A DNA stretch of 13,591 bases, taken from NCBI GenBank assembly GCA_001724315.1, contig MEEC01000120.1:1-13591 (forward strand). Direction: 5' to 3'. The notes below the pieces were generated by a model, which saw nothing but the letters and a program-made list of their open reading frames with translations, made no database searches and was not told the origin of the DNA. Both the position numbers and the translations under genes were made by a program. Source of the DNA: Lautropia sp. SCN 70-15. GTDB lineage: Bacteria; Pseudomonadota; Gammaproteobacteria; Burkholderiales; Burkholderiaceae_E. How positions within the stretch are numbered: the first letter of the stretch is position 1; each line of letters starts with the position of its first letter. This document shows, piece by piece, positions 6,538-13,591 of this stretch.

Positions 6538-7074
6538 TCAGAACAGGCGGCCGATTCTCACTCGAAGCGGGCTTCGCATGTACTCGGTCGGCTCCGCGCG
6601 TTCGACCAGCTTCAGCAGCACTTCGGTGCCTGACACGATCTTGCCGAAAGCTGCAAATCCCGCGCCGTCGGGATTGCGTCTGCCGCCCTCGTCCAGTTCC
6701 GGCTGCGCCCCGATGCAGATGAAGAAGCCGTGGCCGCCGCTGCCGGGCGCATTGCGGGCAAGCGACAGTGTTCCGTCGAGATGGCGAAGCCGCGTCTGCG
6801 AGGTCGGCTCATGCGGTACCGGCGGCAGTGGCGGGGCGCGGTTCTCGTGCGGCCCGGGGGAGCCGAACTGGATCACCTCGATCGGGTGCTGCGTCCCGGC
6901 CGCCTGGTTCGCCAGCGTCACGATCCGGTAGATCGTCGCATCGTCCAGATGGCCGCCATCGACATAGGCGAGGAAATTGGCGGCAGTCAGCGGCGCGCGC
7001 GTTTCGTCTATGCCGAGGATAATCGTGCCATCCTCGGTTTCGAGACGGATCCGCGCCAGTTCGCTCTGCGCCAT
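6538..7074 (-). CDS. Cyclophilin-type peptidyl-prolyl cis-trans isomerase
   Basis: Predicted cytoplasmic proline isomerase: 178 aa from ATG 7074 with no signal peptide. Cyclophilin features are APLTAANFLAYVDGGHLDDA (27-46), YRIV with Arg50 at the place of the catalytic arginine of the family's FHR motif, VIQFG (67-71) with the usual Gln, LRHLDGTLSLARNAPGSGGH (96-115), GFFICIG (116-122) for the family's SQFFI, and FAAFGKIVSGTEVLLKL for the FGxVxxGMxVV segment. The loop after YRIV (residues 53-66) and the proline-rich stretch 80-90 differ from PpiA/PpiB, so this is a divergent branch. A TTG at 7089 overlaps the ATPase stop by 4 bases (TTGA) and would add five residues. ATG 7074 is preferred, yet the TTG would give direct coupling. 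It is the last gene of the ABC operon, so its job is probably tied to the imported compound, for example proline-containing peptides. Confidence 0.9.
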   Translation of the reverse strand: MAQSELARIRLETEDGTIILGIDETRAPLTAANFLAYVDGGHLDDATIYRIVTLANQAAGTQHPIEVIQFGSPGPHENRAPPLPPVPHEPTSQTRLRHLDGTLSLARNAPGSGGHGFFICIGAQPELDEGGRRNPDGAGFAAFGKIVSGTEVLLKLVERAEPTEYMRSPLRVRIGRLF

Positions 7075-7085
7075 CCCGGTCGAGC

Positions 7086-8825
<1,740 letters not shown>

Positions 8826-8829
<4 letters not shown>

Positions 8830-9659
8830 CGTTGCAGCTCCGGGTTAAGCCGGTCCTGCAGCCAGTCGCCGACGATGTTGATGGCGAGGACCGTCACGAA
8901 CAGCGCCAAGCTGGGCACGAGCACGGGCGATGAACTGATGAAAATGTAGTTCTTGAGCGTGCCGACCATCTGGCCCCAGGACGGCGTCGGCGGCTGCACG
9001 CCGAGCCCGAGGAAGCTCAACCCCGCCTCCATCAGCATGGCGAAGGAGAAGGTCAGCGAGGCCTGGACGGCGATGACCGAGCGCATGTTCGGCAGGATCT
9101 CGCGGCGGATCAGCCAGAGCCGGCTGGCGCCGAGCGAGCGGGCGGCCAGCACATGGTCGCGCGCCCGGATACTGCGCGCCATGCCGTAAGAGACGCGGGC
9201 GAATTGCGGGCAGTAGAGCAGGCCGATCGTGCCGATCAGCGCCGGCAGGCTGCCGCCGAGAAAGGCCAGCACGACGATCGCGACGAAGATCTCGGGCAGG
9301 GAGACGAAGACGTCGACGATGCGCATCGCCGCTCCTTCTGCCCGCGGGCCGAGAAAGGCGATGCCGATGCCGAGCGGCACGCCGATGCCGCCGGCGAGCA
9401 GGACCGCCGCGGCCGCGACCGCAAGCGAGACGCGTCCGCCATAGGCCAGGCGCGAGAACAGGTCGCGGCCGAGCTCGTCGGTGCCGAACCAGTGTGCCGC
9501 GCTCGGCGAGGCCAGGATGTTCAAAGGGTCGATCGCCAGCGGGTCGGCGAGGCCGATCACGGGGGCAAGGAGGGCGGCGGCGACAACGATCGCGAGCACC
9601 AGCATGGCGAGGCGGGTGGCGATATCCGTTGTTCTGACCAAGGCTGCGACGGCCGTCAT
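8826..9659 (-). CDS. Peptide ABC transporter permease, DppC type
   Basis: Inner-membrane permease of a dipeptide/oligopeptide/nickel-family importer; pairs with the DppB-type partner to form the channel. It is 277 aa from ATG 9659. The first membrane helix is at about 17-36, followed by the DppC hallmark HWFGTDELGRDLFSRLAYGG at 56-75, a multi-helix region, and the ATPase-contacting EAA loop at about 168-191 (DHVLAARSLGASRLWLIRRE). The C-terminal part holds MEAGLSFLGLGVQPPTPSWG, typical of the family. Start choice: ATG 9659 is preceded by GGAGGG (9672-9667) at 7 bases, a near-perfect ribosome site, so I prefer it to ATG 9674, which overlaps the upstream gene by 11 bases and lacks such a site. 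It starts 4 bases after the DppB stop and its own stop overlaps the ATPase start (ATGA). Confidence 0.93.
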
Positions 9660-9663
9660 GCGC

Positions 9664-10620
9664 TCACCCTCCATTTGTTCCGGCGCGCGGATCGACGAGG
9701 CCCTGTGCGAGGTCGATCAGCAGGCTGATGAGGATGAAGATCGCGAAGATCGCGAGCAGGCTGCCCTGCATCAGCGGGTAGTCACGGGCGAAGGAGGCGC
9801 TGACGAGGAGCGAGCTGAGTCCGGGCCAGTCGAACAATGCCTCAACGATCACCGTGCCGCCGAGCAGGTTGCCGGCGCGGATGCCGATGATCGCGATGAT
9901 CGGCACGAGCGCGTTCGGCAGTGCGTGGCGCGTCATCGCCTTGCCGCGCGAAAGGCCCTTGGCGCGGGCGAGCCGGACATAGTCCTTGGCCATGCTGTCG
10001 ATCAGGCTGGCGCGCGTCATGCGCGCGACCACGCCCATAAAGTTGATGCCGATGGCCAGCGAGGGCAGCACGAGGCAGGACAGGTGCAGCAGCGCGTCCT
10101 CGGCGAAGGCGACATAGCCGGAGGATGGCAGCAGATCGAGCCAAAGGCTGAAGATCAGCACCAGCAGGATGCCGGAGACGAAGACCGGAGCGGAGAAACC
10201 TGCGACCGCAATCACCGAGGCGGCCATGCCCGGCAGTTTGCCGCGGTCCCGGGCCGCCAGCACGCCGAGCGGCAGGCCGAGCACGACGGCGACCAGGAGC
10301 CCGCCGCCAATCAGCTCCAGGCTGCGCGGGATGCGCCGCAGCAACTCGTCGAGCACCGGCTCGCCATTGCGCAGCGAGCGGCCGAGATCCCCCTGGAACA
10401 GGCCGCCCGCCCAGGTCAGGAACTGCGAAATCAGTGGCCGGTCGAGGCCGAGCTCACGGGTCATCCGCGCGACCGCCTCCGGATCGCTCCCCGCCTGCTC
10501 GCCGAGCAGCATCACCACCGGGTCGCCCGGCAGGAGCTGGATCGAAGCGAACACGACGATGCTCGCGAGAACCAGCGTCAGAAGGGCCGAGGCCAGTCTG
10601 CTTCCGATGAACTTCGACAT
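9664..10620 (-). CDS. Peptide ABC transporter permease, DppB type
   Basis: Inner-membrane permease, 318 aa, normal for DppB/OppB. The N-terminus MSKFIGSRLASALLTLVLAS starts the first helix and is followed by the family motif LLPGDPVVMLLG at 29-40 and the periplasmic segment RELGLDRPLISQFLTW. Further helices lie at about 101-123, 134-160 and 178-199. The EAA loop is at about 213-238 (DYVRLARAKGLSRGKAMTRH followed by ALPNAL), and the C-terminal family block is GGTVIVEALFDWPGLSSLLV. The substrate cannot be deduced from the permease. ATG 10620 has GGGTGAGG very close upstream, a crowded ribosome site. A 104-base gap with two palindromes separates it from the binding-protein gene, the usual place for uneven expression between binding protein and membrane parts. 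Confidence 0.94.
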   Translation of the reverse strand: MSKFIGSRLASALLTLVLASIVVFASIQLLPGDPVVMLLGEQAGSDPEAVARMTRELGLDRPLISQFLTWAGGLFQGDLGRSLRNGEPVLDELLRRIPRSLELIGGGLLVAVVLGLPLGVLAARDRGKLPGMAASVIAVAGFSAPVFVSGILLVLIFSLWLDLLPSSGYVAFAEDALLHLSCLVLPSLAIGINFMGVVARMTRASLIDSMAKDYVRLARAKGLSRGKAMTRHALPNALVPIIAIIGIRAGNLLGGTVIVEALFDWPGLSSLLVSASFARDYPLMQGSLLAIFAIFILISLLIDLAQGLVDPRAGTNGG

Positions 10621-10641
10621 ACCTCACCCGATCGCGGGGCT

Positions 10642-10657
10642 GCCGCCGGCCGGCGGC
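10642..10657. repeat. Perfect 16-base palindrome GCCGCCGG/CCGGCGGC
   Basis: GCCGCCGG at 10642-10649 is followed directly by its reverse complement at 10650-10657. It lies in the gap between the binding-protein stop and the DppB start, just upstream of the DppB ribosome site in mRNA terms. It could form a hairpin that limits DppB translation or protects upstream mRNA. No T-run follows. Confidence 0.55.
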
Positions 10658-10679
10658 CTCGACCTTTACGTCTCTCATG

Positions 10680-10703
10680 CCGGCATCGGGGCCCCGATGC
10701 CGG
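10680..10703. repeat. Perfect 24-base palindrome downstream of the binding-protein gene
   Basis: CCGGCATCGGGG at 10680-10691 is followed directly by its exact reverse complement at 10692-10703. In RNA it gives a 10-bp stem with a GGCC loop starting about 20 bases after the TAG of the binding-protein gene. There is no T-run, so it is not an intrinsic terminator. The position fits an mRNA-stabilising or expression-tuning element like the repeats between binding-protein and permease genes in other ABC operons (for example malE-malF). Confidence 0.6.
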
Positions 10704-10724
10704 ACGGCGGCTTCAGGCCGAGCC

Positions 10725-12272
10725 CTAGTCGATCCACATCGTCGGCAGGGAGATGCCGGTGCTGCTCTCGTTGAGGGCGCCGGAGAGGTGCCGGTAGCCC
10801 TTGACGTTGCGCCGATAGGCCTGGGCCTGTTCGCGGTAGTTCACGAACACCCAGGGGCTGGTCTCGAGCAGGCGCTCCTCGACCTTGGCATAGATCGCCT
10901 TGCGCTTTTCCACCTCGGTGGTCGCGCGGCCTTCGGCCAGGAGCTTCTCCAGCGCCTCGTCGCGATAGCCTATCGGCTTGGCCCAATAGGTCGAATCCGC
11001 CCCGAAGTAGTACGCGTATGCGTCCGGGTCGGGCAGCTTCATCGAGACGCCATAGAGCATGGCGTCGTAATTGGCCGCGTTCTTCCGCTCCATCAGGTTG
11101 GCCCACTCGACCAGGCGGATGTTCACGGTGACGCCGATCTCCTTGAGGTTCGCCTGGATGACCTGCGCGGTCGTCGTGTAGATTCCGAGCCCCTGGAAGA
11201 CGATCAACTCGATCTCCAGGCCCTTGTCGTGGCCGGCCTGCGCCAGCAGCGCCTTAGCCTTGGCCGGATCGCGCTTGAAGCGACCGTCCAGCTCCTTGTT
11301 ATAGAAGGAGGAATCGGAAGGCGTCGGCGGTCCGTAGATGGGCGAACCGTGGCCGAAGAAGGCAGCCTTCGAGATCGCCTCCCGGTCCACCGCATAGGCA
11401 ATGGCCTGCCGGACCTTCGGGTCATCGAAGGGCTTGCGGGTCGCGTTGAACCAGATGTTCATGAAGGCGCCGCCGCTGGAATCGACCTTGAAGTTCGGCA
11501 TGCGGCCGAGCATGTCGATGTCCTTCCAGGGCACGAAGTCGATCATGTCGAGCGAGCCGCTGCGCAATGCGTTGACGCGCGCGTCGTCGCTCTTGATCAT
11601 CCGCACCTCGACGCCGTTGAGATAGGGCTCGCCAGAGACGAAATACGCCGGATTCTTCTCCAGGACGGCACGCACCGAAGGCTCGTACTGCTTGAGCAAG
11701 AAGGGGCCGGTGCCGTTGGCGGAGGCCTTCACATTGGCGCCGCCCTCGATCCATTTGCGCGAGACGATGGCCGCCTCCGGCAGTGCCAGCACCGAGAGCA
11801 GTGTGGCGTCCGGTTGCGGCTTCTCGACCTTGACGGTCCTGGCGTCGACGACCGTGACGGTGGCGCCGAGAAGATTGGTGCGCAGCGTCGCCGCCGTCTT
11901 CTCGTCGATGATGCGGTCGAGCGAGAACTTGACGTCCTCGGCGGTCACCGGCGAGCCGTCGTGGAAGGTCGTCCCGGCCCGGAGGTGGAACAGGATGGTC
12001 TTCGAATCCGGCTGTTCCCAGCGCTCGGCGAGGCGCGGCACGACAGCGCCCTTGGCATCGTAACCGACGAGCGGGCTGTACAGTGCCTCGATCAGGACGC
12101 GCCAGGCATTGCCGCCATAGACATGCGGGTCGAGATTCGTCACCTCGGTGACCGTACCGTAGCGCAGCGTGCCGCCCTTCTTGGGCGCCTGCGCGAAGGC
12201 AGAGCCGTGCATCAGGCCGAATGCGGCGGCGCCCAGCGCGGCCTGAGAGAACGTGCGGCGGGAGATGGTCAT
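10725..12272 (-). CDS. ABC transporter substrate-binding protein, SBP_bac_5 (peptide) family
   Basis: Periplasmic class II binding protein for the DppBC-type permeases. It is 515 aa, usual for the family. The N-terminus MTISRRTFSQAALGAAAFGL is a twin-arginine signal (SRRTF) ending near HGSAFAQA, so it is probably Tat-exported. Family features are GGTLRYGTVTEVTNLDPHVY at about 33-52, LYSPLVGYDAKGAVVPRLAE, the SBP_bac_5 signature region LRAGTTFHDGSPVTAEDVKF, and NGTGPFLLKQYEPS. The family covers di- and oligopeptides, nickel chelates, opines, glutathione and others, so the ligand is uncertain. ATG 12272 has AGGGGAA about 5 bases upstream, a good ribosome site. It starts 24 bases after the PLP-enzyme stop. 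Hydrophobic and charged composition is normal throughout; no damage is seen. Confidence 0.94.
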   Translation of the reverse strand: MTISRRTFSQAALGAAAFGLMHGSAFAQAPKKGGTLRYGTVTEVTNLDPHVYGGNAWRVLIEALYSPLVGYDAKGAVVPRLAERWEQPDSKTILFHLRAGTTFHDGSPVTAEDVKFSLDRIIDEKTAATLRTNLLGATVTVVDARTVKVEKPQPDATLLSVLALPEAAIVSRKWIEGGANVKASANGTGPFLLKQYEPSVRAVLEKNPAYFVSGEPYLNGVEVRMIKSDDARVNALRSGSLDMIDFVPWKDIDMLGRMPNFKVDSSGGAFMNIWFNATRKPFDDPKVRQAIAYAVDREAISKAAFFGHGSPIYGPPTPSDSSFYNKELDGRFKRDPAKAKALLAQAGHDKGLEIELIVFQGLGIYTTTAQVIQANLKEIGVTVNIRLVEWANLMERKNAANYDAMLYGVSMKLPDPDAYAYYFGADSTYWAKPIGYRDEALEKLLAEGRATTEVEKRKAIYAKVEERLLETSPWVFVNYREQAQAYRRNVKGYRHLSGALNESSTGISLPTMWID

Positions 12273-12296
12273 GCTGATTCCCCTGTTCTGGTTGTT

Positions 12297-13505
12297 TCAG
12301 GCCGCCGGCAGCGCCGCCACGAAGCGGTCGATCTCGGCGATGTCGTTGTAGTAGGAGGGCGAGATGCGCATCCGTCCGCCGCGCATGGCGAGGTCGACGC
12401 CGGCCTGCTTGAGCCTGGCTTCGATTTCTTCACCCGGCCGCGTCGGATGTCGGAAGGAGAGATTGCCGGAACGCTCGCCCTCGTCGAACGGGCTCACGAT
12501 CTCGTAGCCGCGCCGGCGCAGGGCCTCGGCCGCATAGGCATTCAGCCCCAGGATATGACGCTCGATCGCAGCCGGCGTCAGCTGCAGCTGCAGGCGAACC
12601 GCGGCATCGAGCCCCCAGATGCCCGGGAAATTCACCAACGCTTCCTCGAAGCGCCCGGCGTCCGGACGGTAGCTCAGCTCATAATCCATATGGGCTTCAT
12701 GCTTGCCGACGCTGTGATAGCCGACGCTCGGCGGGTCGAGCAGATCAAGGGCGTCGCGGCGGCAATAGAACAAGCCGGTCCCGATCGGCGCCAGCATCCA
12801 CTTGTGCCCGCCGACGGACATGAAGTGCACGCCGAGGCGCTCGACATCGATGGCGAGAACGCCGGCCCACTGGATCGCGTCGAGGTTCAGCAGCACGCCC
12901 TTCTCATGGCAGAGCGCGGCGGTCGCCTCGAGATCGTGCCGGAAGCCGTTCGAGAACTGCACGGCGCTGATCGAGACCAGGCGGGTGCGATCGTCGATCA
13001 GGGCGCGGATGTCGTCGACGAGGATGCGCCCGCCGCGGTTCTTGACCCAGCGGATCGAGACGCCGCGCTTTGCGAGCTTCATCCAGCAATAGACGTTCGA
13101 AGGGTACTCGATATCCGGCAGGATGAGGTTGTCGCCATCCTTCCAGTCGAGCCCGTTGGCGACGTTGACCAGGCCTTCCGTAGTGTTCTTGACGAAGGCG
13201 ATCTCCGAGCGCTTCGCGCCGATCAGCCGGGCGAGGCGATCCTTGATCGCGGTGTCGGCATGTTCGCACCAGCGCGGATAATCGTTGCGGCCATTGTCGC
13301 GGACATTCGCCAGGAAGCGCTCGACGGCGCCGATCACCGGCAGCGAATGGCCGCCGATCGAGGCGTTGTTCAGGTAGCAGCGCTTCTGCTTGATCGGGAA
13401 CAGGCTGCCGACGGTGGCCAGCGTCTGCGCACCGATCCCGTCAGGGTCGTCAGCGAAGAGATCGGTCTCCGGAAAGGAAGCCGCAGTCGGCGCCAAGGTA
13501 GTCAC
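12297..13505 (-). CDS. Class V PLP-dependent aminotransferase-fold enzyme (epimerase/desulfurase-like)
   Basis: Cytoplasmic fold-type I PLP enzyme related to cysteine desulfurases, isopenicillin N epimerase-like proteins and EgtE-like lyases. It is 402 aa from GTG 13505. Visible motifs are CYLNNASIGGHSLPVI (43-58), the phosphate-binding KNTTEGL (106-112), SISAVQFSNGFRHDLEAT (178-195), LNLDAIQWAG with Asp209 for the pyridine nitrogen and Gln212, and the Schiff-base lysine Lys235 in SVGGHKWMLAPIGTGLFY. All key PLP residues are present. A catalytic Cys loop of desulfurases is not obvious, so racemase, lyase or transaminase activity is as likely. Start: GTG 13505 has AGGAGA 7 bases upstream and is preferred over GTG 13556, which would add 17 residues with no family similarity and no such site. 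As the first complete gene before the importer it probably acts on the imported amino-acid or peptide-like compound; the reaction is not known. Confidence 0.88.
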   Translation of the reverse strand: MTTLAPTAASFPETDLFADDPDGIGAQTLATVGSLFPIKQKRCYLNNASIGGHSLPVIGAVERFLANVRDNGRNDYPRWCEHADTAIKDRLARLIGAKRSEIAFVKNTTEGLVNVANGLDWKDGDNLILPDIEYPSNVYCWMKLAKRGVSIRWVKNRGGRILVDDIRALIDDRTRLVSISAVQFSNGFRHDLEATAALCHEKGVLLNLDAIQWAGVLAIDVERLGVHFMSVGGHKWMLAPIGTGLFYCRRDALDLLDPPSVGYHSVGKHEAHMDYELSYRPDAGRFEEALVNFPGIWGLDAAVRLQLQLTPAAIERHILGLNAYAAEALRRRGYEIVSPFDEGERSGNLSFRHPTRPGEEIEARLKQAGVDLAMRGGRMRISPSYYNDIAEIDRFVAALPAA

Positions 13506-13512
13506 GCTCAAG

Positions 13513-13518
13513 TCTCCT
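13513..13518 (-). promoter_or_regulatory. Ribosome binding site deciding the PLP-enzyme start
   Basis: On the minus strand AGGAGA (inside GAGAGGAGA) lies 7 bases upstream of GTG 13505. It is one of the strongest ribosome sites in the window and supports the shorter PLP-enzyme start over the GTG at 13556. Confidence 0.7.
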
Positions 13519-13552
13519 CTCGACGGAACGGTGCGGTTCGCGGGAGCACGGG

Positions 13553-13591
13553 TCACAGTTCCATCTGTTCGTAACGGCGGTGCGCGGTCGG
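13553..13591 (-). CDS. Possible C-terminal tail of an upstream gene (12 codons and stop)
   Basis: One minus-strand frame is open from the window edge and ends with ...RRYEQMEL and TGA at 13555-13553. It would leave a 47-base gap to the PLP-enzyme start, a normal operon spacing. The piece is far too short to identify, and an open frame of this length is expected by chance, so this is only a suggestion that the operon begins further upstream. Confidence 0.2.
   Translation of the reverse strand, partial: PTAHRRYEQMEL

Noticed and set aside
6312..6931. Plus-strand open frames at 6312-6722 and 6314-6931 as a divergent gene
   Set aside because: Much of their length is antisense to the cyclophilin gene; the rest has no ribosome site, no motif and low-complexity composition.
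10677..13574. A 965-codon open frame on the plus strand across the binding-protein and PLP-enzyme genes
   Set aside because: It lies exactly antisense to two genes with clear family motifs. In GC-rich DNA the opposite strand of a real gene often lacks stops, and its translation shows no domain or membrane pattern.

Overview
The window looks like chromosomal DNA of a high-GC alphaproteobacterium, most likely a Rhizobiales/Bosea-like soil or water organism. That placement rests on overall base use and protein style only; there is no rRNA or other marker gene. Every gene I can support lies on the minus strand, so the biological order runs from high to low coordinates. There are two gene blocks separated by about 450 bases without a convincing gene.

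Block 1 (13505 down to 6538) is a tightly packed operon for import and processing of a peptide-like compound. In order it holds a class V PLP-dependent aminotransferase/desulfurase-fold enzyme, a Tat-exported SBP_bac_5 solute-binding protein, DppB-type and DppC-type permeases, an ATPase gene encoding two fused ABC domains (DppD-DppF or GsiA style), and a cytoplasmic cyclophilin. The ATPase gene is broken by a frameshift between its two domains, near 7820-7837. Both halves are otherwise intact, so it is either a recent mutation or a sequence error. Two perfect GC-rich palindromes sit between the binding-protein gene and the permease genes.

Block 2 (about 6220 down to beyond base 1) is a cell-surface-signalled ferric siderophore uptake locus: FecI-type ECF sigma factor, FecR-type anti-sigma regulator, TonB-dependent receptor with an N-terminal signalling (STN) domain, FhuD-like periplasmic binding protein, and the first 286 residues of a FhuB-like double permease that runs off the left edge. 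The last three genes overlap or nearly overlap. The model is: ferric siderophore binds the receptor, the STN domain signals to FecR, FecR controls FecI, and FecI drives receptor expression. FhuD and FhuB then carry the ligand into the cytoplasm. The similarity to E. coli FhuD and the FhuB N-terminal half suggests a hydroxamate-type ligand.

The AT-rich stretch at 6171-6290 carries a candidate sigma factor promoter (-10 TATACT on the minus strand) buried in two abutting inverted repeats that look like an iron-regulator operator. No tRNA, rRNA, CRISPR array, insertion sequence or phage gene was seen. I found no wholly new system. The most unusual items are the importer/PLP-enzyme/cyclophilin grouping, the frameshifted fused ATPase and the palindromic operator.
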